From: Flavobacterium sedimenticola
GTDB lineage: Bacteria > Bacteroidota > Bacteroidia > Flavobacteriales > Flavobacteriaceae
Reading direction: 5' to 3'
Length of the DNA: 64,000 bases
NCBI RefSeq assembly: GCF_030053345.1
Contig: NZ_JASGBP010000003.1
Coordinates: 154,249-218,248 of the forward strand
Part shown: positions 35,197 through 43,938 of the stretch, piece by piece
Layout of the letters: each line of letters starts with the position of its first letter
Position numbering within the stretch: the stretch's first letter is position 1
Position numbers and translations under genes: made by a program
Notes under the pieces: generated by a model
Database searches by the model: none
What the model was told of the DNA's origin: nothing
What the model saw: only the letters and a program-made list of their open reading frames with translations

Positions 35197-35811
35197 ATGA
35201 ACAATATCCTGATTCATCCCGGCTATTTTCCTTCCATCAGTCATTTTGTGGCCATGGCGCAAAGTGAGTTGGTTACTTTTGAAATGGATGATAATTTTCA
35301 GAAGCAAACCAATCGGAATCGCATGTATATTTACAGCCCGAATGGCATTCAGCTGCTCAACATTCCCATCAAACACACCCGAGAAGCACATCAAAAAACC
35401 AAAGAGGTAAAGATTGAAGATGCTTTCGATTGGCAAAAACAACACTTCAAATCGCTGGAAGCCGCCTACAGAACTTCGCCTTTTTTTGAATATTTTGAAG
35501 ATGACATCCGACCGATTTATGAAAAGAAGCACACCTTTTTGATGGATTTAAATTTTGAAACCCTGGCTGTAGTTTCCAAATGTTTGGGTTTGGAATTTGA
35601 TTACAACGAAACCACCGAATACTTTCATGAAGTTTCCGACAAAACCGATTTACGAGGTTTAATCAACGGAAAAAAAGACGCTTCCCTATTTGCGCCATAT
35701 ACTCAGGTTTTTGAGGAAAAACATGGCTTTTTAAACAATCTGAGCATCCTCGATTTGTTGTTTAATGAAGGACGTTATGCGTTAGATTATCTGAAAAAGC
35801 AAAAGCTGTAG
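35197..35811 (+). CDS. WbqC-like family protein
   Basis: A 204-residue WbqC-family protein. I place the start at 35197 (MNNILIHPGYFPSI). The open frame runs 23 codons further upstream but those codons only read through the inverted repeat. Family-like motifs: HPGYFPSISHFV, RNRMYIYSPNGIQLLNIPI, KSLEAAYRTSPFFEYFEDD. WbqC proteins are found in O-antigen loci, with uncertain activity. It converges with the EEP-family gene with no spacer. Confidence 0.85.
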   Translation: MNNILIHPGYFPSISHFVAMAQSELVTFEMDDNFQKQTNRNRMYIYSPNGIQLLNIPIKHTREAHQKTKEVKIEDAFDWQKQHFKSLEAAYRTSPFFEYFEDDIRPIYEKKHTFLMDLNFETLAVVSKCLGLEFDYNETTEYFHEVSDKTDLRGLINGKKDASLFAPYTQVFEEKHGFLNNLSILDLLFNEGRYALDYLKKQKL

Positions 35812-36861
35812 TTAGTCGGCAAAAGCCAATCGGGTCATAATCGGAAAGTGATCGGAATTCTCAAATTGAGAAAAACTGGTGAAACTCTTGACCGTCATTC
35901 TTTTATCGGCAAAAATATAATCAATCCGCGCCGGATAATACTTGAATTTATAGGTTTGCCCAAAACCGTTTCCGGCTTCTTCGAAGCAGTCGTTTAAATC
36001 CCCCTTAATCGTTCGGTAGATATACGAAAAAGCGCTGTTATTCATATCGCCGCAAATAATCACAGGATAATTGCATTTCTTTTTATGATTGACTAAAATC
36101 GAGGCTTGCTGTTCTTGCTTTTTAAACGCATCCCGCATCCGACCGAATACTTGTTGCGATTTGTTTTGGTCGATCGCATCCACATGCTCTTCAATTTCAT
36201 TCACATCCGGCGAAATTTTTATCGATTGCAAGTGTATATTGTACACGCGTATGGTATCTTTTCCCTTGCGTATATCCGCGTAAATAATGTTGTTTCCGGC
36301 TTCTTTAATTTTAAAATCGCCTTGATTGAAGATGGGAAACTTCGAAAAAATAGCCTGGCCTGTTTTGATTTTATTGCCTTCCATAAAAATCGCTTTGTAT
36401 TTGTAAACACGCAAGTCAATCTTGGCACTTTCAGAGTATTCCTGAATGCAGAGTACATCAGGATTTTTCTCATTGATAAAAGACAGTATATTATGACCTA
36501 CCTGATCGTTTTGAATCCAATCAAACAAATTGAACAAACGAACATTGTAACTCATTACCGTAAAATCTTTTTCCGCTTCAGGCAATTCATTTGAGGAAAA
36601 CTTGTAAAACTTATTGATAAACGTAATCCCTAACAGCAGTACTAAACCCGACAGTATTAATTGGCGCTTGAGTTGGAGTAACCAGTAAAAAAAGAAACAG
36701 GCATTGAGTAATAAAAAAAGCGGTAAAATCAGGGTTAATACCGATAACAACGGGAACATTTTAGGCGCCAGAAAAGGTAAAACATAGGCAACGAAAGTCA
36801 ATACTGTGAGTACAATATTGAATCCGAAGGCAATCCTGTTAAACCATGATAGCTTTTTCAT
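35812..36861 (-). CDS. Membrane-anchored endonuclease/exonuclease/phosphatase (EEP) family protein
   Basis: A 349-residue protein with three N-terminal helices (about 10-33, 35-57, 63-83) and an EEP domain (about 100-345). Family motifs: VMSYNVRLFN, DVLCIQEYS (metal-binding Glu), NIHLQS, ICGDMNNSAFSYIYR and the final SDHFPIMTRL (catalytic Asp-His). The domain should face the periplasm. Substrate unknown; EEP proteins cut nucleic acids or phospholipid head groups. It lies 6 bp after the second rhomboid gene. Confidence 0.9.
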   Translation of the reverse strand: MKKLSWFNRIAFGFNIVLTVLTFVAYVLPFLAPKMFPLLSVLTLILPLFLLLNACFFFYWLLQLKRQLILSGLVLLLGITFINKFYKFSSNELPEAEKDFTVMSYNVRLFNLFDWIQNDQVGHNILSFINEKNPDVLCIQEYSESAKIDLRVYKYKAIFMEGNKIKTGQAIFSKFPIFNQGDFKIKEAGNNIIYADIRKGKDTIRVYNIHLQSIKISPDVNEIEEHVDAIDQNKSQQVFGRMRDAFKKQEQQASILVNHKKKCNYPVIICGDMNNSAFSYIYRTIKGDLNDCFEEAGNGFGQTYKFKYYPARIDYIFADKRMTVKSFTSFSQFENSDHFPIMTRLAFAD

Positions 36862-36867
36862 CTGTGC

Positions 36868-37731
36868 TTATTTTCCCGACTTGAAGAGAAATTCCTTCTC
36901 TTCGGTAGTCAAACTGTCGTAGCCCGATTGACTGATTTTGTCCAGAATCTCATCAATTTGCTGTTGGGTTTTATCTTTAGTTACAATTTTACTTTGACTT
37001 TTAACTGCTGGTTTTTTGGGGTTAACATGTACTTTTTTGAACGGTGTGGATTTTTTAGGTGAAAATACATTTGCTCCAAAATCGATTACCGAACTTACTA
37101 TCCGACTCAAATCGGTTCCTCTTTGCAACAACGTGATGTAAATATAACCAAAAAAGGCACCACTTAAATGTGCAATATGACCGCCCATATTTCCCATTTG
37201 CAACTGTAATAAATCTAATAAAATAAGAACTCCGGCAATGTGCCAAAGCTTGACATTTCCTATTAACAGCAATCGAATTTCCATTAAAGGCTGATACGTG
37301 GTAGTCGCTACCAAAAGCGCCATAATAGCCGCAGAAGCGCCTACCATTAAAGACGAATATCCTAATATATAAAAGCTCAAAACATAAATTAAACCGGCAA
37401 AAAGAGCACTTAACAAATACAATCCGAGGTATTGTTTCTGGGTAAAGAAGGTCAGGAATAAACGACTGGCGAAATTCAGCACCATCATATTAAAAAACAA
37501 GTGCATGAAACCGTCATGGAAAAAAGCATAGGTCAACAACGTCCAGGGTTTGTAGAGTATCGCCATCGGTTCTGACGATACCGCCAACCAATCGGGATAG
37601 GCAAAAACACCGGTTTTAAACTGGTAAAAGAAGGGAATCGACAGTATAAAAATACCGACATTCCAATAAATCATCTTATTGGCAATACCGCCGATTTTAT
37701 ATTGCAGCTTTAAATCTTCAAGAATGCTCAT
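36868..37731 (-). CDS. Rhomboid-family protein with GASA motif and C-terminal tail
   Basis: A 287-residue, six-helix rhomboid-like membrane protein. The serine motif reads GASAAI (near residue 133) instead of GASGAI, and the histidine lies in GGHIAHLSGAFFGY (near residue 190). Both catalytic residues are present. The cytoplasmic C-terminus ends in QQQIDEILDKISQSGYDSLT, a DUF6576-like tail seen in flavobacterial rhomboids. It starts 1 bp after the stop of the first rhomboid gene. Substrates unknown. Confidence 0.88.
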   Translation of the reverse strand: MSILEDLKLQYKIGGIANKMIYWNVGIFILSIPFFYQFKTGVFAYPDWLAVSSEPMAILYKPWTLLTYAFFHDGFMHLFFNMMVLNFASRLFLTFFTQKQYLGLYLLSALFAGLIYVLSFYILGYSSLMVGASAAIMALLVATTTYQPLMEIRLLLIGNVKLWHIAGVLILLDLLQLQMGNMGGHIAHLSGAFFGYIYITLLQRGTDLSRIVSSVIDFGANVFSPKKSTPFKKVHVNPKKPAVKSQSKIVTKDKTQQQIDEILDKISQSGYDSLTTEEKEFLFKSGK

Positions 37732-37732
37732 A

Positions 37733-38494
37733 CTAATTCCAACGGTTATTATTGAATGAATTTTTCTTCCAATACCACATCATGATAAATCCGGTTAAGG
37801 CACCGCCCAAATGTGCAAAATGCGCTACTCCGGTTCCGCCACTGCCAAAAATAGAACTGCCTTTGAACCCTAAAAACAAATCCAACGCCAACAATCCCGG
37901 CACAAAATATTTGGCTTTAATCGGCACTGGTATAAATAACATCATCAACTCGGCATTCGGGAACATAAACGCAAAAGCGATTAATAAACCATAAATTGCG
38001 CCGGAAGCTCCAACGGCCGGTATATTATATGAACTATACATGGCTTCTAAATCCGATAAAGAAATGATTTCCAATAAGGCATTATTGTATCGTCCTTCTT
38101 TTACAACAGCATTAATAACCTCCGTCGGAACATTCGCTTGTTGTAATATTTCCAAAGCATGATGGTACTGGTAATAATTCACGCCCATATGCAATAAAGC
38201 CGCCCCCAATCCACAGGAAATATAGAAAAACAAAAATTTTCTCGCACCCCAAAAATGTTCCAAAGCACTACCAAAGGAAATTAAAGCAAACATATTAAAG
38301 ACAATATGCATCAAGTTTGGAAAACGGGCATGCATAAACATACTCGTCAGAGGTTGCCAATAGTTGAAATTGGGATTATCCGGAGAAAAAAGAGCAAACA
38401 ACTGATACGCCACATCGCCCACAAAATTAGAGCCGATGTAAAAAATAACATTGATAATCAGTAACTGCTTAACAGTTTCGGTCATTCGCATCAT
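37733..38494 (-). CDS. Rhomboid-family intramembrane serine protease
   Basis: A 253-residue, six-helix rhomboid. The catalytic Ser is in VGASGAIYGLL and the His in VAHFAHLGGALTGF. The first loop has SMFMHARFPNLMHIVFNMFAL, where the HxxxN equivalent (HIVFN) supports the oxyanion hole. There is an insertion with many charged residues (about 115-150) between helices. The start codon overlaps the mutL stop as ATGA, so it is coupled to mutL and followed by a second rhomboid. Confidence 0.92.
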   Translation of the reverse strand: MMRMTETVKQLLIINVIFYIGSNFVGDVAYQLFALFSPDNPNFNYWQPLTSMFMHARFPNLMHIVFNMFALISFGSALEHFWGARKFLFFYISCGLGAALLHMGVNYYQYHHALEILQQANVPTEVINAVVKEGRYNNALLEIISLSDLEAMYSSYNIPAVGASGAIYGLLIAFAFMFPNAELMMLFIPVPIKAKYFVPGLLALDLFLGFKGSSIFGSGGTGVAHFAHLGGALTGFIMMWYWKKNSFNNNRWN

Positions 38495-40338
38495 AGACTG
38501 AATTTTTTATCTAAATCTTCCACACTCATCGTAATGAAAGTTGGTTTTTGAAAAGGAGACACATTAGGCTCTTTGCAAGCAAACAAATTATGCACCAAAT
38601 TTTCTTGCTCTTTCCCACTCAAATAGGTTCCGGTTTTGATGGCCAAACTTTTAGCCATCGATTTGGCAATCGTATCATTTTGGCTGAAACTTTGGCTCGG
38701 AATCTCATCCTGCATAGCACTCAATAACTCTTCCAAAACAATCGAAACCTCACTTTCCGCCACATTGACAGGTAAACCCGACACCAAAATGTGATCATGA
38801 TGTACCGCTTCAAACAAAAAACCGGTACTTTCCAAAGCCGGTTGAAGCTCTTTAATCAAAGTTATTTCTGTCGGAGAGAAATACAATGGCAGCGGAAATA
38901 ACAATTGCTGACTGACTGCTTGATGCACGGTCATATTGGTCAGAAACGACTCGTATAAAACCCGCTCATGCGCCCGCTTCTGATTGATAATCACCATCCC
39001 CGATTTTATCGGACTGACAATGTATTTCTTGTGAATTTGATAGGTTCGGCGAACTTCCTGCTCAGTTTCTGTATCGTCAAACAAAGACGAGGTTACCGCT
39101 TCGTTTTCAAAGGTCATCTCGGCAATCTCCTGCCCTGCTTGTTTTAACCCAACATACAAACTCTCCCAATTGGGTTGTACTTCGGTTTTTTTGTAACTCA
39201 CGGAGCGGAACGACGGATTGGGTTTGTCTTCTGCAAACGGATTATAGGAACGATCTACCTGAATGGTAGGGTATTCGGCTTCTTTGTTTTGGTATTGATA
39301 TGGCGTATCCAAATTAGGGTCGCGGTCAAAATCGAGTAGCGGAGCCACGTTAAACTGCCCTAAACTGTGTTTGACGGCCGAACGTAAAATGGCATACAAC
39401 GCATGTTCATCATCAAACTTAATTTCAGTTTTGGTAGGATGAATATTGATATCAATGGTATGCGGCGGTACATCGAGGTAGAGAAAATAGCTCGGTTGTG
39501 CGCCGTCTTTGAGCAATCCTTCATACGCCGCCATAATGGCGTGATGCAGATAGCCGCTTTTGATGAAACGGTTATTGACAAAGAAAAATTGTTCGCCCCT
39601 GTTCTTTTTGGCAAATTCGGGTTTGCCGATAAAACCATGCAAATTAACGATATCGGTTTCTTCTTTTACCGGTACCAACTTTTCGTTGGTTTTACCCGAA
39701 AAAATAGTAACGATACGTTGTCGGTAATTGGAAATCGGCAAATTGAACATTTCACTGCCGTTGTGATACATCGTAAAATGAATGTTTGGATGGGCCATAG
39801 CCACGCGTTGAAACTCATCCACAATATGGCGCTGCTCCACGGTCTCCGACTTCAAAAAGTTGCGTCGCGCCGGAATGTTAAAAAACAGATTTTTAATGGC
39901 AAAAGAAGTACCATTGGGCACTACTGCCGGTTCCTGCGACACAAATTTGCTGCCTTCAATAACAATATGGACGCCTAATTCTTCCTGCCCTTGCTTGGTT
40001 TTCATTTCCACATGGGCAATGGCGGCGATAGATGCCAACGCTTCCCCGCGAAAACCTTTGGTGTATAACGAAAATAAATCTTCCGCTTGACGGATTTTAG
40101 AAGTGGCATGACGCTCAAAACACAAACGAGCATCGGTTACGCTCATCCCTACACCATTATCGATAACTTGTATTAACGATTTTCCGGCATCTTTGATAAT
40201 TAGCTTGATATCCGTTGCTTTGGCATCAACGGCGTTTTCCAATAATTCTTTAACTACCGAAGCCGGTCGCTGCACTACTTCTCCGGCTGCAATTTGATTG
40301 GCTACATGATCGGGAAGTAATTGAATAATACTTGACAT
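38491..40338 (-). CDS. mutL: DNA mismatch repair protein MutL
   Basis: A 615-residue MutL. The N-terminal GHKL ATPase (1-330) shows IAAGEVVQRPASVVKELLENAVDA, VIDNGVGM, RHATSKI and GFRGEALASI. The C-terminal dimerisation domain (about 425-615) is complete, but the endonuclease motif DQHA-x2-E reads NQKRAHERVLYE (about 451-462) and the CPHGRP position reads SPFQKP (about 597-602). So it probably lacks metal-dependent nicking, although no MutH is visible here. First gene of a mutL-rhomboid-rhomboid-EEP run. Confidence 0.95.
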   Translation of the reverse strand: MSSIIQLLPDHVANQIAAGEVVQRPASVVKELLENAVDAKATDIKLIIKDAGKSLIQVIDNGVGMSVTDARLCFERHATSKIRQAEDLFSLYTKGFRGEALASIAAIAHVEMKTKQGQEELGVHIVIEGSKFVSQEPAVVPNGTSFAIKNLFFNIPARRNFLKSETVEQRHIVDEFQRVAMAHPNIHFTMYHNGSEMFNLPISNYRQRIVTIFSGKTNEKLVPVKEETDIVNLHGFIGKPEFAKKNRGEQFFFVNNRFIKSGYLHHAIMAAYEGLLKDGAQPSYFLYLDVPPHTIDINIHPTKTEIKFDDEHALYAILRSAVKHSLGQFNVAPLLDFDRDPNLDTPYQYQNKEAEYPTIQVDRSYNPFAEDKPNPSFRSVSYKKTEVQPNWESLYVGLKQAGQEIAEMTFENEAVTSSLFDDTETEQEVRRTYQIHKKYIVSPIKSGMVIINQKRAHERVLYESFLTNMTVHQAVSQQLLFPLPLYFSPTEITLIKELQPALESTGFLFEAVHHDHILVSGLPVNVAESEVSIVLEELLSAMQDEIPSQSFSQNDTIAKSMAKSLAIKTGTYLSGKEQENLVHNLFACKEPNVSPFQKPTFITMSVEDLDKKFSL

Positions 40339-40439
40339 TAGGTTGTATACTGTGTTCTGTTAGAAGTACTCGAATAGGAATACCGAAGTTAGCAAATTTA
40401 AGGAAAAACAACGGTGATTTATAGTTAATAATTGGCTAA

Positions 40440-40472
40440 AAATAAAAAACCTGTTCCGCAAAGAACAGGTTT
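40440..40472 (-). terminator. Rho-independent terminator of ribH
   Basis: A perfect 10-bp stem (40447-40456 with 40463-40472, 6-nt loop) followed on the minus strand by TTTTTTATT. It begins 28 bp past the ribH stop. Confidence 0.9.
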
Positions 40473-40499
40473 ATTCCTATCGCTGAAAGAAAGCAATCA

Positions 40500-40991
40500 T
40501 TACGCGGTTCTCTTTCTCAAATCGGCCATCTTTAAAGCGGATATTGCTGCTTCTGTTCCTTTATTGCCGTGTTTGCCGCCACTACGTTCGATAGATTGCT
40601 GCTCGTTATTATCGGTGAGCAAACAAAAAATCACCGGTACATCGGTTTGAACATTCAGATCTTTAATCCCTTGGGTTACCCCTTCGCACACAAATTCAAA
40701 ATGCATGGTTTCGCCTTTAATGACGCAGCCAATAGTGATGACTACATCTACTTCTTGAGTCACAATCATGCGTTGCGCCCCGTAAATCAATTCAAAACTA
40801 CCGGGAACATCCCATTTGATAATGTTTTCGGGTAACGCGCCGCAATCCAACAAGGCCGCTTCGGCACCTTGATACAATCCGTTGGTGATGTGGTCATTCC
40901 ATTCGGAAACCACAATGCCGAAACGAAAATCTTTAGCGTTCGGGAGCCGACTTTTATCGTAGTCGGATAAATTTTTATTAGCAGTTGCCAT
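40500..40991 (-). CDS. ribH: 6,7-dimethyl-8-ribityllumazine synthase
   Basis: A 163-residue riboflavin-pathway enzyme that condenses 5-amino-6-ribitylaminouracil with dihydroxybutanone phosphate. Motifs: VVSEWNDHIT, KWDVPGSFELIYGAQ, GCVIKGETMHFEFVCEGVTQGI (with the catalytic His region) and CLLTDNNEQQSIERSGGKHGNKGTE. I start at the ATG at 40991 (MATANKNLSDY); 14 upstream codons read through a terminator-like hairpin. Confidence 0.95.
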   Translation of the reverse strand: MATANKNLSDYDKSRLPNAKDFRFGIVVSEWNDHITNGLYQGAEAALLDCGALPENIIKWDVPGSFELIYGAQRMIVTQEVDVVITIGCVIKGETMHFEFVCEGVTQGIKDLNVQTDVPVIFCLLTDNNEQQSIERSGGKHGNKGTEAAISALKMADLRKRTA

Positions 40992-41010
40992 GATTCGTTT
41001 TTTATTAAAA

Positions 41011-41045
41011 GAAAAAAGGATTAAAGATACCATCCTTAATCCTTT
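41011..41045 (-). terminator. Terminator or attenuator between the TPR gene and ribH
   Basis: A perfect 10-bp stem (41015-41024 with 41036-41045, 11-nt loop) followed on the minus strand by TTTTTTC. It lies 20 bp past the TPR stop and 20 bp before the ribH start, so it may limit read-through into ribH. Confidence 0.75.
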
Positions 41046-41065
41046 CTCCCTAATTTATTTTAAAA

Positions 41066-41851
41066 TTATTGTGCCATTCCAATCAAAGCATCAATTTGTT
41101 GTGCTTCCATTGAGGTGTCGAAATTGTCTTTGATTTCGGTGAAATATTTTAAGGCCTCTTCTTTTTTGTTCATCGCCAAGGCTGTTTTTCCGGCTTTAAA
41201 CAAATATCTTGGTCGGGTAAAACCATCTTGACCGGCATCAGCCGCTTTGATGTAAAAATCTAAGGCTTCATTTTGTTTGTTTTGTTGGGCATACGCATCA
41301 CCAATAGCGCCTTTGGCTAAGGCGTTCAACATTTTATTTTCGGTAGAGAATTTTTCCAAACTGGCAATAGCTTCCGCATATTTTCCGGTATTCAAATAAG
41401 CGATACCTGCCATGTAATTCGCCTGATTGGCGGCATCGGTTCCGGAAAACTCTTCAGCAATACGAAGTACCCCGAATTTCCCTTCGGAACCTTTTAATAC
41501 TAAATTGAACAGAGAATCGGCTTTGGCATCGCCATTAACCGCTTTTTGGAAGTTTTGTTGCGCTACGAATAATTCGTCAGCTGCTTCTTGTTGGTTTGGC
41601 TCAGCAATGAATTTTTGGTACGCAAAATAACCTACCACTACTACTACCACTACTGTTAAAAACCCTAAAATAATTTTTTGATTTTTAGCAATAAAATCTT
41701 CGGCTTTCGAAGCGGTTTGATCCAAGGTCTCAAAAGCTTTAGCGGTAGCACTGTCTTTTTCGTCAACGTTTACGTCCTCAATAAAAGTGTTGTCTGCTTT
41801 CTCTGCTTTTTCTTTTGGTGCTTTATATCCTCTTTTGTTAAAAGTTGCCAT
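41066..41851 (-). CDS. Membrane-anchored TPR protein (YfgM-like)
   Basis: A 261-residue protein with a charged cytoplasmic N-terminus (1-58), one transmembrane helix (about 60-82, LGFLTVVVVVVVGYFAYQKF) and periplasmic TPR repeats (about 140-255, NYMAGIAYLNTGKYAEAIASL, GDAYAQQNKQNEALDFYIKA, AGKTALAMNKKEEALKYFTEI). This layout resembles YfgM, which joins periplasmic chaperones to SecYEG, but sequence similarity is mainly in the repeats, so the role is uncertain. It is upstream of ribH on the same strand. Confidence 0.82.
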   Translation of the reverse strand: MATFNKRGYKAPKEKAEKADNTFIEDVNVDEKDSATAKAFETLDQTASKAEDFIAKNQKIILGFLTVVVVVVVGYFAYQKFIAEPNQQEAADELFVAQQNFQKAVNGDAKADSLFNLVLKGSEGKFGVLRIAEEFSGTDAANQANYMAGIAYLNTGKYAEAIASLEKFSTENKMLNALAKGAIGDAYAQQNKQNEALDFYIKAADAGQDGFTRPRYLFKAGKTALAMNKKEEALKYFTEIKDNFDTSMEAQQIDALIGMAQ

Positions 41852-42040
41852 TTATTTTTAATTTAGTGAGCGCAAAAATAAAATTTTTATTCAAACCGTC
41901 ACAAAAAAAATCATTTTAATATGCATTCCGGTTCAAATTATTTCTTTTTGGCGGTGGTTCAGAATTGTAATTGATTTAAAATATCTCATTTATGAACACG
42001 CAAAACTATTTTTTGCTGTATTTTTAAAAGATTCACGTTG

Positions 42041-42048
42041 TATATTTG
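42041..42048 (+). promoter_or_regulatory. Probable -7 box of recF
   Basis: TATATTTG matches TAnnTTTG. The nearest TTG upstream (42013-42015) is 25 bp away, longer than usual. Confidence 0.45.
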
Positions 42049-42071
42049 ACACCTCAAACCGAGAAGTATAA

Positions 42072-42098
42072 CTTCGCCTGTTCACATAAAAGGTGAAG
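42072..42098 (+). other. Hairpin in the recF leader
   Basis: CTTCGCCT (42072-42079) pairs with AGGTGAAG (42091-42098) with one G-U pair and an 11-nt loop. It sits 23 bp before the TTG start of recF and downstream of the -7 box, so it would be in the 5' untranslated region. No T-run follows. Confidence 0.4.
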
Positions 42099-42121
42099 CG
42101 ATAATCATAAAGTAAATCAAG

Positions 42122-43201
42122 TTGTTTTTAAAGCGAATTTCAGTCCTCAATTATAAAAGTTTTTCGGATATCACTTTCGAATTCGATGCTAAAATCAATT
42201 GCTTCGTGGGTAAAAACGGTATCGGGAAAACCAATATTTTAGATGCCGTATATCATTTGGCCTACGGTAAGAGTTATTTCAATCCGTTAGCCGTTCAGAA
42301 TATCAAGCATGGCGAAGACTTTTTTGTTATCGACGGGACTTTTGAAAAAAACAATCGCAGCGAGCAAATACTTTGTAGTTTAAAGAAAGGACAGAAAAAA
42401 ATACTCAAGCGCAACGGAAAACTCTATGAAAAATTTTCCGAGCACGTCGGTTTCATTCCCTTGGTAATCATCTCTCCCGCCGATACCGATTTGATTTTGG
42501 AAGGCAGTGAAACCCGCAGAAAATTTATGGACAGTGTGATTTCACAGTCAGACAGTCAGTACCTGCAACAGCTCATCCAATACCAAAAAACACTCAGCCA
42601 ACGCAACGCTTTGCTCAAGTATTTTTCACTCAATCACGTTTTCGAAAAAGACACCTTAAGCATTTACAACGAACAATTAAATCAGTTAGGTCATTTTATT
42701 TTTGAGAAACGAAAAAACTTTATTGCCGAATTTATTCCGATTTTTCAAAAGTATCACGCTGCGGTGACGAATGCTGCCGAAACCGTACAATTGGTTTATC
42801 AAAGCGACTTATTTGAAAAAGATATGCTGACTTTATTGGAAGAAACCCTGAATAAAGACCGAATTTTGCAGTACACCTCAGCCGGTGTCCACAAAGATGA
42901 TTTGTCTTTTGAAATCGAAAATTATCCGATTAAAAAATTTGGTTCTCAAGGCCAGCAAAAATCATTCTTAATTGCGCTGAAATTAGCCCAATTTGACTTT
43001 GTGAAAAAGCAAAGCGGTGAAAAACCGATACTGCTTTTTGATGACATTTTTGACAAATTAGACGAGTTTCGTGTGAGTAAAATTGTGGAGATGGTGAACA
43101 ACGAAGAGTTCGGACAACTTTTTATTTCCGACACCCATCCGGAACGCACGGAGAACATCGTAAAATCGACCCATCAGAGTTACAAAATATTTAATTTGTA
43201 A
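42122..43201 (+). CDS. recF: DNA replication and repair protein RecF
   Basis: A 359-residue SMC-like ATPase that loads RecA at gaps. Walker A is GKNGIGKTN (near residue 30), the signature is [15 protein letters not shown] and Walker B is [13 protein letters not shown]. The N-terminus [17 protein letters not shown] matches the family and begins at a TTG (42122); the frame is closed two codons upstream and no ATG fits, so TTG is the likely start. A short hairpin precedes it. Confidence 0.95.
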   Translation: MFLKRISVLNYKSFSDITFEFDAKINCFVGKNGIGKTNILDAVYHLAYGKSYFNPLAVQNIKHGEDFFVIDGTFEKNNRSEQILCSLKKGQKKILKRNGKLYEKFSEHVGFIPLVIISPADTDLILEGSETRRKFMDSVISQSDSQYLQQLIQYQKTLSQRNALLKYFSLNHVFEKDTLSIYNEQLNQLGHFIFEKRKNFIAEFIPIFQKYHAAVTNAAETVQLVYQSDLFEKDMLTLLEETLNKDRILQYTSAGVHKDDLSFEIENYPIKKFGSQGQQKSFLIALKLAQFDFVKKQSGEKPILLFDDIFDKLDEFRVSKIVEMVNNEEFGQLFISDTHPERTENIVKSTHQSYKIFNL

Positions 43202-43241
43202 TGTGAATCTATTTTGTAATTTAGCTGCAAATTATGCCTTT

Positions 43242-43937
43242 ATGAAATTGAGAATTCTTTCCTTTGCAGCCGTTGTTTTTTTAATTTTGAGCTGTCAGGG
43301 GCAAAATACAAAACTTGTTCAAACCGTTGATGTCAATACTTTTGCCGAGAAGTTGAAAAGCAATGAAAAGCCACAACTTTTAGACGTTAGAACCCCGGAA
43401 GAATACAGTGGCGAACATATTGAAAATGCTACCAATGTAAATTGGAACAGCCCTGATTTTGCGGCTAAAGCAAGTCGGTTTGAGAAAACCAAACCCGTGT
43501 TCGTGTATTGTAAAGTAGGCGGTAGAAGTGCGCAGGCAGCCGATAAATTAGCCGAATTGGGTTTCAAAGAAATTTACAATCTGGAAGGTGGCATTATGAA
43601 ATGGAATGCCTCGGGCAAAGCACAAAAAACGGATAAAATTATTGGGATTTGCGACCAAGAATACAACGAATTAATACAGTCGAGTCCGAAAGTAATGGTC
43701 GATTTTAATGCCAAATGGTGTGCACCCTGCCAAAAGATGAAGCCCTACATTGTAAAAATGCAGGAAGAATTGAAGGATAAAATCAAAATTGTACAATTGG
43801 ATGCCGATGAAAATAAAACCATTGTCAATCAATTGGAATTGCAAGGATTACCGGTCATTATAATTTACGAAAACGGAAAAGAAGTATGGCGCAATTTAGG
43901 CTATATTTCGGAAGAAGATTTGAGAAAACACTTGTAA
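43242..43937 (+). CDS. Rhodanese-thioredoxin fusion lipoprotein
   Basis: A 231-residue lipoprotein: lipobox ILSC (Cys near residue 18). Residues about 30-125 are a rhodanese domain with catalytic Cys in VYCKVGGRSAQAA, and about 130-231 a thioredoxin domain with active site WCAPCQKMKPY and the cis-Pro in LQGLPVI. The two redox/sulfur-transfer domains should act together in the periplasm; the substrate is unknown. I start at the ATG at 43242 (MKLRILSFAAVVF); the frame is open 13 codons upstream. It is 1 bp before the DUF2461 gene. Confidence 0.9.
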   Translation: MKLRILSFAAVVFLILSCQGQNTKLVQTVDVNTFAEKLKSNEKPQLLDVRTPEEYSGEHIENATNVNWNSPDFAAKASRFEKTKPVFVYCKVGGRSAQAADKLAELGFKEIYNLEGGIMKWNASGKAQKTDKIIGICDQEYNELIQSSPKVMVDFNAKWCAPCQKMKPYIVKMQEELKDKIKIVQLDADENKTIVNQLELQGLPVIIIYENGKEVWRNLGYISEEDLRKHL

Positions 43938-43938
43938 A

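Noticed and set aside
39403..39978. Long plus-strand frame opposite mutL
   Set aside because: Shadow of the MutL coding strand; no independent motif.
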